Assembly (NCBI GenBank): GCA_013151955.1
Contig: JAADHH010000155.1
Span: 1 to 47,381, forward strand
DNA: 47,381 nt
Source of the DNA: Chloroflexota bacterium
GTDB taxonomy: Bacteria; Chloroflexota; Anaerolineae; Ardenticatenales; JAADHH01
Reading direction: 5' to 3'
Both the position numbers and the translations under genes were made by a program. The notes under the pieces are model-generated. The model searched no databases and was not told where the DNA came from. It was given only the letters and a program-made list of their open reading frames with translations. Below are positions 34,385 to 41,055 of this stretch, in pieces; the first letter of the stretch is position 1; each line of letters starts with the position of its first letter.

Positions 34385-34770
34385 CGGACAATCCCTTCAT
34401 AATCTCATCAACCACTTCTTCCAGATCTGGGGCTCTACATAGTTCTATTCCGACCGATGTGTGTTTATGTTCTGCTTGGGGCAATGGCGGACGGTGGCGT
34501 GCATTGTCGTACCGAAAAACGAGATTCCTATTCACATCCTGGTAGTGATAGGCATACATTATCCTGGAGTCGGCCAAACGCGTATCCACTATATTCCCGA
34601 AAGTGTAGCTCGGAACTGTCCTGGAACTGGAGCAATCCGGCGATGAAGCCCCGTTGCCGTGAACGCCGATCTATCTGAATACTGACCAGCACCGCCTCGC
34701 CTGTGGTGACCACATGATTCAAAATGCGCTCAATCCGTTGAGCGTACTCAGGGAAGGTGATACTTGGCAT
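34368..34770 (-). pseudogene. TumE-type (DUF6516) toxin, frameshifted
   Basis: Two frames together make one TumE-like protein. The N-terminal part (from ATG 34770) reads to LHFREY near 34594. The C-terminal part, in the next frame, continues VDTRLADSRIMYAYHYQD...FRYDNARHRPPLP to the stop at 34368. One extra A in GAATATAGTGGAT (minus strand, near 34588-34594) accounts for the break. Removing it restores REYVDTRLADSRIMYAYHYQ, which is what the family shows. It is either inactivated toxin or a sequencing error. It overlaps its partner antitoxin gene (23 bases) and the dehydrogenase start. Confidence 0.7.
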
Positions 34771-35044
34771 ATTCTAGTTCCAACAACTCAGCTTTCAGTG
34801 CTTTCAGTAGTTTGGCTTCCCCTGCCCATTCTACGTATTCCAGGTCACCCCCTTCCAGGTCTTCGGCCGTCATCGCTTGCAAGAAGTGAGCTGTATCCAC
34901 GCCGTACTGTTTCTCAAATTGACGAAGGCGACGTTTGCCGCGCTCGATACTGGCCGTGAGTTGCACTTTGTACGATTCGATAGCTTGAAGAATTGGTTGG
35001 ATTCCCTGTTTTTCTCTCAATTCAATTACCATCTGAACAGGCAT
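34748..35044 (-). CDS. Probable antitoxin partner of the TumE-type toxin
   Basis: A protein of 98 residues, mostly helical and charged (ASIERGKRRLRQFEKQYGVD, LKALKAELLELEYAKYHLP). Small proteins of this kind commonly precede DUF6516 genes, and its end overlaps the toxin start. I infer an antitoxin role from this arrangement. There is no helix-turn-helix that I can point to. It follows the third BMC-P gene by 15 bases. Confidence 0.6.
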   Translation of the reverse strand: MPVQMVIELREKQGIQPILQAIESYKVQLTASIERGKRRLRQFEKQYGVDTAHFLQAMTAEDLEGGDLEYVEWAGEAKLLKALKAELLELEYAKYHLP

Positions 35045-35059
35045 TGTTTTTCTCTTTCC

Positions 35060-35350
35060 TTACATCTTACGATACGTCACTTTCCCTCCCACCTCCAGAG
35101 AATCGGCGATGGCCATGATCGTGGCGTCTACCGGCGCGTTCTGCGTCGGGTGGGTTTGTCGGGCGGAGCTGCCCTGGGCGACGAAGACGATCTCCCCCTC
35201 GCCCGCGCCGACCGAGTCGACGGCGACCAACGGCTTGCCCACCAGCCGGTTGCGCACCGTCACCTCGCGGACGATGAGCAGCTTCAGCCCTTTCAACTTT
35301 TCATTTTTGACGGTCGAAACCGCCGATCCAACGACACGACAGATGAGCAT
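35060..35350 (-). CDS. BMC-P pentameric vertex shell protein (EutN/CcmL family)
   Basis: A protein of 96 residues: MLICRVVGSAVSTVKNEKLK, then LVAVDSVGAGEGEIVFVAQGSSARQT, a good EutN/CcmL match. GAGGAATCCT lies just before the ATG at the edge of a word-like repeat. It is the first of the three pentamer genes in transcription order and stands apart from the other two. Confidence 0.94.
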   Translation of the reverse strand: MLICRVVGSAVSTVKNEKLKGLKLLIVREVTVRNRLVGKPLVAVDSVGAGEGEIVFVAQGSSARQTHPTQNAPVDATIMAIADSLEVGGKVTYRKM

Positions 35351-35355
35351 AGGAT

Positions 35356-35425
35356 TCCTCGTATTGCGTATTGCGTGTTACGTTAGCCATTGAAAGTTGA
35401 CCATTGATAATTGACAATTGGTATT
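35356..35425. repeat. Word-like low-complexity repeat (family R4)
   Basis: Contains GTATTGCGTATTGCGTGTTA and GAAAGTTGACCATTGATAAT followed by GACAATTGG. The complements of these words reappear in the purL linker (TCAACGGTCAATGGGCAATT; ACGCAATACGCAAC). Confidence 0.6.
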
Positions 35426-35426
35426 T

Positions 35427-35499
35427 GCCCTACGCCCCCTGCGCCACGATGCGGACGCCGGCGCTGGCCCCGATGCGTGTGGCGCAGGCGTGGACCATC
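35427..35499 (-). pseudogene. Duplicate fragment of the deoC 3' end
   Basis: These 73 bases match 36044-36116, the last codons and stop of deoC, without gaps and with six mismatches (about 92% identity). Read on the minus strand it encodes [20 protein letters not shown] followed by G-A and a stop. The DUF4258/DUF2283 pair lies exactly between the complete deoC and this fragment. This is the pattern left when an inserted segment brings or duplicates the end of its target gene. Confidence 0.8.
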
Positions 35500-35522
35500 G
35501 CGTGCGTGTGCGACTACATTCT

Positions 35523-35729
35523 CTATGCGACTCTTTGCATGACCTGATACTCTATTCCGGTTGGTACTGCCACACGGTGAGAGGCGTCAAGAATCTCGAG
35601 GGATACAAGACTTCCTCCCGCATCGTAGTCTAGGATCACACCGGGTTTATCCTCGTCGCTTTCTGCAACTGGCGTTTCAGCCAGGATGACCGTCAACGTA
35701 TCTGTCGCGGGGTCGTAAATGACTCTCAC
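35523..35729 (-). CDS. DUF2283 family protein, probable antitoxin
   Basis: A protein of 68 residues. MRVIYDPATDTLTVILAETP, ESDEDKPGVILDYDAGGSLV and LEILDAS are the DUF2283 consensus segments. Proteins of this family are commonly paired with DUF4258 proteins in predicted toxin-antitoxin modules. The GTG start overlaps the stop of the DUF4258 gene (GTGA). Confidence 0.8.
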   Translation of the reverse strand: MRVIYDPATDTLTVILAETPVAESDEDKPGVILDYDAGGSLVSLEILDASHRVAVPTGIEYQVMQRVA

Positions 35730-36004
35730 TGTTCAGTTCTCCAGTACTTTTTAACCTTGCTGGTCCGGTATGCCGTTACGACCTCCGGGGGGTCCTTGTC
35801 GACATCCACAAATACCCTGAGCAGGTGTAGTTTAGGAGGATTTCCACACTTTATCCGAGATTGGTAGACCATGCGCCCCTCACGTACCCTTTCAGTTTGC
35901 TCAGGTAAGGCCAAGATTCTGGCAATATCTGACTCTTTGATCTGGCGGCGAGCCATCTCCATTCGTGCATGATCCGTCAAGAGATACGGAGGGACTGCAC
36001 GCAC
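35726..36004 (-). CDS. DUF4258 family protein, probable toxin
   Basis: A protein of 92 residues of the DUF4258 family, related in fold to RelE/BrnT-like RNases: DHARMEMARRQIKESDIARI, then GRMVYQSRIK, LRVFVDV and VVTAYRTSK. The GTG start at 36002-36004 is 42 bases past the deoC stop. It probably forms a toxin-antitoxin pair with the next gene. No catalytic residues have been firmly assigned that I could check. Confidence 0.78.
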   Translation of the reverse strand: MRAVPPYLLTDHARMEMARRQIKESDIARILALPEQTERVREGRMVYQSRIKCGNPPKLHLLRVFVDVDKDPPEVVTAYRTSKVKKYWRTEQ

Positions 36005-36046
36005 TGGACACTCCTGTTCTCATCTTGGCGATCCATGCTTCCCGCC

Positions 36047-36919
36047 CTACGCCCCCTGTGCCACGATGCGCACGCCGGCGCTGGCCCCAATGCGCGTGGC
36101 GCCGGCATGGACCATCTCGCGTGCCTTCTCCAGGGTGCCGATCCCCCCGGCCGCCTTGACGCCCATCATCGCGCCGACCGTCTGGCGCATGAGGGCCACG
36201 TCGTGCGTCGTCGCGCCGCCCGGCCCGAAACCGGTCGAAGTCTTCACGTAGTCGGCCCCGGCCGCCTTGGCCAGCGTGCAGGCTTTGACCTTCTCCTCGT
36301 CGGTCAACAGCGCCGCCTCGATGATCACTTTGACGAGTGCACCCCGTGTGTGTGCCGCCCGCACGACGGCGACGATATCTTGCTCCACCAACTCGTAGTC
36401 GCCCGCCTTGAGCGCGCCGATGTTGATCACCATGTCGATCTCCGTGGCCCCGTCGTCCAGTGCCTGCACTGTCTCGGCTGCTTTGGCCTCCGTGCTGGTC
36501 GCTCCCAGCGGGAACCCCACAACGGTGCAGACCTTCACCGGCGCACCGGCCAGCAACTGTGCGGCCAGCGCCACATAGCCCGGGTTGATGCAGACAGACG
36601 CGAACCCGTACTTCTGCGCTTCGTAGCAGAGCTGGGCAATCTGCGCAGGCGTGGTGTCTGGCTTGAGCAGCGTGTGATCAATGATGCGGGCAATGTCGGT
36701 GGCCACGCCGCCGGCACCGAGCGATGCAGCGATGCGTGTCGCGCCGGCATCCATCACCCGGCGCACCTTGTCGGTGCAGGTCCAGGCGCACCGCCCCTGG
36801 CTGCAGTCGTAGCAGCGGAAGACCGGCAGGTCGCCGCGCTCTTCCGCCTCCTGCGTGCGCAGCTTGACCATGACCTCTTTGGTGATCAGGGCGACCAGTT
36901 GCTCGATGTCTACTGCCAT
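36047..36919 (-). CDS. deoC: Deoxyribose-phosphate aldolase with encapsulation helix and cysteine cluster
   Basis: A protein of 290 residues, about 60-70 more at the N-terminus than ordinary DERA. It cleaves 2-deoxyribose-5-phosphate to glyceraldehyde-3-phosphate and acetaldehyde through a Schiff base. The lysine is Lys226 in [16 protein letters not shown], with Lys197 ([10 protein letters not shown]) as partner and Asp81 in DHTLLKPD. The N-terminal [17 protein letters not shown] is an amphipathic helix of encapsulation-peptide type. It is followed by C36-x2-C39-x4-C44-x3-C48, which could bind a metal. The start overlaps rpiB by 10 bases. Confidence 0.95.
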   Translation of the reverse strand: MAVDIEQLVALITKEVMVKLRTQEAEERGDLPVFRCYDCSQGRCAWTCTDKVRRVMDAGATRIAASLGAGGVATDIARIIDHTLLKPDTTPAQIAQLCYEAQKYGFASVCINPGYVALAAQLLAGAPVKVCTVVGFPLGATSTEAKAAETVQALDDGATEIDMVINIGALKAGDYELVEQDIVAVVRAAHTRGALVKVIIEAALLTDEEKVKACTLAKAAGADYVKTSTGFGPGGATTHDVALMRQTVGAMMGVKAAGGIGTLEKAREMVHAGATRIGASAGVRIVAQGA

Positions 36920-37644
36920 TGTTTCTCCACAGCCATGATCTTTTCCACGCGACCGGCATGGCGACCGCCGGCGAAGGGCGTCTCCAACCAGGTCTGCACG
37001 ATCTGCTTGGCCAGCGCTTCGCCGATGAGCTGGCCCCCCAAGGTGAGGACGTTGGCATCGTTGTGTTCGCGGGCGTTCCGCGCGCTGGACAGGTCGTAGC
37101 AGAGGCCGGCCCGCACGCCGGGCACTTTGTTCGCTGCCATGCAGGAGCCGATTCCCGCGCCATCGATCATGATACCCCGGTCGCAGACCCCTTCGGCGAC
37201 CAGCCGCGCGACCTGAAAGGCGAAGTCCGGGTAGTCCACGGATGAGGTGCCGTGTGTTCCGCAGTCGCGCACGTCGTAGCCCTGGCCCTGCAGATAGCGA
37301 CGCAGCGTTTCCTTCAGGGCATAGCCGCCGTGATCGGCCCCGATGGCAATGTGATGTGGGGGGTCGGGGTGTGGGTCGTCCGGCTGCGCTGGCGCTTCTT
37401 CCCAAACCAGCGCCACGCGCCGCTCTTGGGCCACGTCGCGGGCCAGTGGTGTGACGATGGCGTGGGGGGCGATGGACAACTGCCCGCCCGGCGGCATGGC
37501 TTCCACATCCGCCTGCGTGACCAGGGAGAGCGGGGCAGGAACATGCGGCTTCCTCCTGCCATCATCCGTTGACGGGGCGGGCTTCGAGTCGTCTATCTCA
37601 TCCAGCACACGCCGGACAAGGGCGCGGATTTTTGCTTCGTTCAT
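36910..37644 (-). CDS. RpiB/LacAB-family sugar-phosphate isomerase with encapsulation helix
   Basis: A protein of 244 residues. The N-terminal helix [16 protein letters not shown] (2-17) is of encapsulation-peptide type. A segment at about 41-83 ([10 protein letters not shown]...[20 protein letters not shown]) resembles the N-terminus of the EutT-like protein. The RpiB fold follows from 97 ([15 protein letters not shown]). His105 and His194 (REHNDANVL) are kept, but the position of the catalytic cysteine of E. coli RpiB (ICGTG) holds Asp161 (IDGAG). The substrate may therefore not be ribose-5-phosphate. GGGAG decides ATG 37644. It is the first gene of the microcompartment operon. Confidence 0.85.
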   Translation of the reverse strand: MNEAKIRALVRRVLDEIDDSKPAPSTDDGRRKPHVPAPLSLVTQADVEAMPPGGQLSIAPHAIVTPLARDVAQERRVALVWEEAPAQPDDPHPDPPHHIAIGADHGGYALKETLRRYLQGQGYDVRDCGTHGTSSVDYPDFAFQVARLVAEGVCDRGIMIDGAGIGSCMAANKVPGVRAGLCYDLSSARNAREHNDANVLTLGGQLIGEALAKQIVQTWLETPFAGGRHAGRVEKIMAVEKQWQ

Positions 37645-37675
37645 CGCTGCTCCCGCTGCTGCGTTGAAAATAAGT

Positions 37676-37790
37676 GTCATGTGTCACGTAATCCGTAAAA
37701 CGTGTTGCGTAAGACGCAACACGCATCACGCAATACGTTTCACGTCTTCACGTTTCACGCACTCCGTGTTCTGTCGTTCGATGCTCCCCG
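37676..37790. repeat. Word-like repeat (family R4) upstream of the microcompartment operon
   Basis: CGTGTTGCGTAAGACGCAAC is a palindrome, followed by ACACGCATCACGCAATACG and TTCACGTCTTCACGTTTCAC. It occupies the whole lepB-rpiB gap, and no clear promoter is visible. The operon may therefore be read from lepB or from an unrecognised promoter. Confidence 0.55.
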
Positions 37791-37798
37791 CTCGACGC

Positions 37799-38671
37799 TC
37801 ATTGCACTGCTGCAAGGCTGGGGCGCAGGTATTGGACCAATCCCCAGGTGCTGGGCGGCCAATAAATACCCCAGGCTTTGCCTACGACATTGCCTCGTGG
37901 CAACATACCCCATGTATGCGAATCACTGGAATTGTTGCGGTTGTCCCCCAGGACAAAGAACTCGCCCTTCGGCACGACCTGTGGCCCCCAAGAATAGGTG
38001 CCCGGGTTGGGGCCGTATGGTTCGTCCATCTGTTCGCCATTGATGTAGACAGTGCCACGTCGAATTTCTACCTTTTCTCCGGGTAGTCCGATGACGCGCT
38101 TGATGAAGTCCCGTTTTGGAGCACGAGGATATTGGAAAACAATCACATCTCCGCGTTCCAGATCGTGAAGGCGGTAGCTGATTTTGTTTACGATGAGATA
38201 CTGGCCGTCGTGAAAGTTCGGTTCCATGCTGTACCCTTCGATACGAAAGTTTTGGGCTACAGAGCGGATCAGGACAAAGATAATCGCGGTCAAGATGAGT
38301 GTCTCTATTGTCTCACGGAGCAGCGGACGTATCGTTTCCCATAACGATGGCTTTGGTTGTGTTGCCTCCGGGGAGATAGAGGGCGTTGTCCCCCAATCTA
38401 CAGTGGCGGGAACGGGCGTATAGGTGTCGGGCTTTGCCGGGATGGCCGGGGTCCAGGCCCACTCGGATGCGGGAAAGTTAGCTCCCTGGAAAGATGACAC
38501 TTCTTCGTTCGGGAATTGCCCATCGCTGGGTGCAGCGGGAGATGTCTGTTCTGTGCGTTCTTGTTCTTTTTCCGAAGCAGTTATGAACGGATCGTCGTCC
38601 GACTTTTCTGCAGCCATTTGTCGATCCTCATCCGTTAAACTCAAGGTAATGGTCTCCTTATTCATTTCCAT
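37799..38671 (-). CDS. lepB: Signal peptidase I with long acidic N-terminal extension
   Basis: A protein of 290 residues. It removes signal peptides on the outer face of the membrane. The catalytic Ser148 is in IEGYSMEPN and Lys191 in FIKRVIGLPG, with the C-terminal box GDNRNNSSDSHTWG at 242-255. One membrane helix lies at about 122-138. The first 110 residues are acidic, proline-rich and probably disordered, longer than usual. ATG 38669-38671 is chosen over an in-frame ATG six bases further. GAGAAG upstream, a weak ribosome-binding site, belongs to the end of the R1 repeat at 38681. Confidence 0.94.
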   Translation of the reverse strand: MEMNKETITLSLTDEDRQMAAEKSDDDPFITASEKEQERTEQTSPAAPSDGQFPNEEVSSFQGANFPASEWAWTPAIPAKPDTYTPVPATVDWGTTPSISPEATQPKPSLWETIRPLLRETIETLILTAIIFVLIRSVAQNFRIEGYSMEPNFHDGQYLIVNKISYRLHDLERGDVIVFQYPRAPKRDFIKRVIGLPGEKVEIRRGTVYINGEQMDEPYGPNPGTYSWGPQVVPKGEFFVLGDNRNNSSDSHTWGMLPRGNVVGKAWGIYWPPSTWGLVQYLRPSLAAVQ

Positions 38672-38680
38672 GGTGATTGT

Positions 38681-38791
38681 GTATCTTCTCAATAATTCGG
38701 GGTAGGGGCACGGCCTTGCGCCTACCCCGTAGGGCGACCGCTGCCCCGTAGGGCGACCGCAAGGGTACGCCCCTACTTTTTGAGAAGATAC
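38681..38791. repeat. Dispersed inverted-repeat element, family R1, copy 2
   Basis: GTATCTTCTCAATAA (38681-38695) and TTTTTGAGAAGATAC (38777-38791) are the ends. Between them GTAGGGCGACCGC occurs twice in tandem-like order (around 38730 and 38750), followed by GTACGCCCCTAC. The element begins 10 bases upstream of the lepB start. From 38792 to 39015 I see no gene. Confidence 0.75.
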
Positions 38792-39015
38792 GTGATTGCT
38801 TTGAAAATACGACCCCACCCCGACGCGGGGAGGGGAGACCGCCCCTAACTTGCTCGGAGCGGACGACAGTCCACCGCGGTCGCCGGTCGCCACGTTTCAC
38901 GTTAGCCAACAATCCAAAATCAGGAAAGCGCAACGTACGCTCGTGCTGACTCCTTAGATTATAATACATCCTCCCCTCAAAGGCAAACGTAGCAGCGTGC
39001 CCCAAAGGTGCGCCA

Positions 39016-40098
39016 CTATTCACCTAATATCGCGTTCAGGATTTTTTGGTCCGTACGTGGCAAGGCTAGTTTCTGAATCTCTTCAGGTAACATCCATTTC
39101 CATTCTGCGCAACCGATGGTTTGAGGCTTTCCACGTAAATAGCGGCAATGGAATGCGTGCAGGGTAATGCGAAAATGGGTATATGCGTGCTTGATGGTCG
39201 CGACGGGTGCTTCTACCGCGACGCGTACACCAAGCGTTGCGTGGATCTCCTGGCATAAACTGCTCTCCAGGCTTTCGTCAAGGATCTGTTTGCCGCCGGG
39301 GAAGGCCCATAGTCCGCCGAGCAATCCTTGCCAGGGCCGGCGGGCCATCAACACCTTGCGTTGCGGCCCCCAGATGACGCCGGCCGTCATGTCGTAGTGG
39401 GGCAGTTCGCGGCGCATTGTGTGGACGGGAAAATCGGCCTGCCGGCCTTGCCGGAAAGCCAGGCAATCTCCGGTCAACGGGCATGAATCGCAGTCGGGCG
39501 TGCGGGGCAGGCAGACCTCTGCGCCCAGGTCCATCAGCGCCTGGTTGAAGTCGCCGGGCCGGCCGGGGGGGATCATGTGCGCGGCCAGGTTGCGCATTTC
39601 CCGTTGTGCGGCCGGCTTGCCTATCGGTGACTCCACGGCGAAGAGGCGGGCCAGCACACGACGCACGTTGCCATCCACCGCCGGAAAGGGCTTGCCAAAG
39701 GCGATACTGAGTACTGCGCCGGCGGTGTAATCACCGATCCCCGGCAGCGCTCGCAGGTCGTCCCAGTTGTTCGGAACCAGTCCCTGGTGGTCGCGGACAA
39801 TGCGTTGTGCTGCCCGGTGCAAATTGCGGGCCCGCGCGTAATAGCCCAGGCCCTCCCAGGCCTTTAGCACGTCATCCATGGTGGCGGCAGCCAGACCGGT
39901 CACGGTCGGAAACCGCTCCATCCAGCGTCGGTAGTAGGGCCGTACCGTCTCTACCCGTGTTTGCTGGAGCATGACCTCGGCGACCCACACCGCATAAGGA
40001 TCACCCTCCCCGCGCCAGGGCATCTCCCGCTGCCGGTGGTCGTACCAGTCCATCAATCGCCGGCGAATCTGAGACCAACGTTCGTTCATGCGGTTCAT
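39016..40098 (-). CDS. mutY: A/G-specific adenine glycosylase
   Basis: A protein of 360 residues that removes adenine mispaired with 8-oxoguanine. The catalytic Glu41 is in VAEVMLQQT, and the helix-hairpin-helix and Asp142 in LPGIGDYTAG...FPAVDGNVRR. The iron-sulfur ligands are Cys196, 203, 206 and 212. The C-terminal third is the Nudix-like 8-oxoG recognition domain (GLLGGLWAFPGGK). The start is one of two nearby ATGs (40096-40098 or 40087-40089), neither with a strong ribosome-binding site. Confidence 0.95.
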   Translation of the reverse strand: MNRMNERWSQIRRRLMDWYDHRQREMPWRGEGDPYAVWVAEVMLQQTRVETVRPYYRRWMERFPTVTGLAAATMDDVLKAWEGLGYYARARNLHRAAQRIVRDHQGLVPNNWDDLRALPGIGDYTAGAVLSIAFGKPFPAVDGNVRRVLARLFAVESPIGKPAAQREMRNLAAHMIPPGRPGDFNQALMDLGAEVCLPRTPDCDSCPLTGDCLAFRQGRQADFPVHTMRRELPHYDMTAGVIWGPQRKVLMARRPWQGLLGGLWAFPGGKQILDESLESSLCQEIHATLGVRVAVEAPVATIKHAYTHFRITLHAFHCRYLRGKPQTIGCAEWKWMLPEEIQKLALPRTDQKILNAILGE

Positions 40099-40153
40099 TA
40101 TGCCAGGTTTTCGTCGGTAAGGCAAATGGCGTGTGCGGCCCCGTCCTTTCCAA

Positions 40154-40193
40154 CCCCAAAGAGCCGCCCGGTCCATTGGGCGGCCCTTTGGGG
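40154..40193 (-). terminator. Strong hairpin at the end of the sulfur cluster
   Basis: CCCCAAAGAGCCGCCC (40154-40169) pairs with GGGCGGCCCTTTGGGG (40178-40193) with one mismatch. It lies just past the dsrE stop on the minus strand and before mutY. There is no T-run, so it is a terminator candidate by position and stability. Confidence 0.55.
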
Positions 40194-40216
40194 AGGCGAT
40201 GGTTTGTGCAAGCCGG

Positions 40217-40690
40217 TCAGACAAAAATCACTTGCGCGCCTTCGCTCATTTCCATGAATTCCATCGCTCCAATGACGCCATCGACGCCATCGAAGAGATC
40301 GTCCTTGGTCAGCTTCATCATGTCCATGGACATTTTGCAGCCATACATCTTGCCGCCGGCATCCGAGATCATCTCCAGGAATTCGTCGACGGGCGGGAAG
40401 TCGAGCTTCTCGATTTCTTTCTTCATCATGGCCGAGGCCAAATCGGTCATGCCGGGAAGCACGCTGACGAGGTTGGGCATGCCCATACTGGGATTGCCAA
40501 GAGGCGTCGCCTTGAGGTGGGTCATTTTCTTCTTGTTGACGATATCCAGCCCCCAGAAGGTGAAGAACATGGTCACATCGATGCCTTCCATCAAGGCAGC
40601 GTTGGCCAGTACCATTCCTGGGTAAGCCATGTCAATTGTACCTTTGGAGCAGATGATGGCGAGTTTGCGGTCGCCGTTTTCCGCGGTCAT
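40217..40690 (-). CDS. DsrE/DsrF-family sulfur-carrier protein (DsrE2-like)
   Basis: A protein of 157 residues of the DsrE/DsrF/DrsH-like family: KLAIICSKGTIDMAYPGMVL, the MFFTFWGLDI stretch, and GGKMYGCKMSMDMM. Cys14 and Cys118 are candidates for persulfide carriage; the second lies in the position conserved in DsrE2-type proteins. It is the last gene of the SQR-DUF1641-TusE-DsrE cluster, so it probably accepts or donates sulfane sulfur in the cytoplasm. Confidence 0.85.
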   Translation of the reverse strand: MTAENGDRKLAIICSKGTIDMAYPGMVLANAALMEGIDVTMFFTFWGLDIVNKKKMTHLKATPLGNPSMGMPNLVSVLPGMTDLASAMMKKEIEKLDFPPVDEFLEMISDAGGKMYGCKMSMDMMKLTKDDLFDGVDGVIGAMEFMEMSEGAQVIFV

Positions 40691-40727
40691 GGTTCAACTC
40701 CTTTCAGGATAAAAACAAGCCAGCGAA

Positions 40728-41045
40728 TCAGATACAGCCGGTCGGTTTGCCCAGCCCGGCGATACGTGCCACTTTCTTGGCCGGCCCCTTGGGAAACAGG
40801 CTGTAAAGCTCCTTGGTGGGCACGCCTCCTGTCTTGGTGATTCTGCGCAATGTTGGTGGTTCGCCCCGTGCTTGGAAGTCCGCACGGCAGAACTCGATAA
40901 CCTTCCAGTGGCGATCGGTCAGGCTGTCGATGCCTACTTCTCCGGCGAGCACCTTGGCGATCTCTTCGTTCCAATCATCGGGGTTGGACAGAAAGCCCTC
41001 GTCATCAAAATCGACAACTTTTCCGGCGATTTCACGTGCAGTCAT
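40728..41045 (-). CDS. TusE/DsrC-family sulfur-transfer protein
   Basis: A protein of 105 residues. The family fold is evident from DFDDEGFLSNPDDWNEEIAK, the central DRHWKVIEFCRADF, and the tail GLGKPTGCI with the penultimate Cys104. In true dissimilatory DsrC a second cysteine lies about ten residues earlier. Here that position is Val-Ala (GPAKKVARIAG), so it is TusE-like, with one reactive cysteine; Cys53 is elsewhere in the fold. AGGAGG precedes ATG 41045; an upstream frame extension to 41099 is less likely. Confidence 0.9.
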   Translation of the reverse strand: MTAREIAGKVVDFDDEGFLSNPDDWNEEIAKVLAGEVGIDSLTDRHWKVIEFCRADFQARGEPPTLRRITKTGGVPTKELYSLFPKGPAKKVARIAGLGKPTGCI

Positions 41046-41055
41046 TTTTCTCCTC

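Noticed and set aside
40217-41045. Dissimilatory sulfite reductase (Dsr) operon
   Set aside because: DsrE-like and DsrC-like genes are present, but there is no dsrAB or dsrMK and the DsrC-like protein lacks the second conserved cysteine. A sulfur-relay role fits better.
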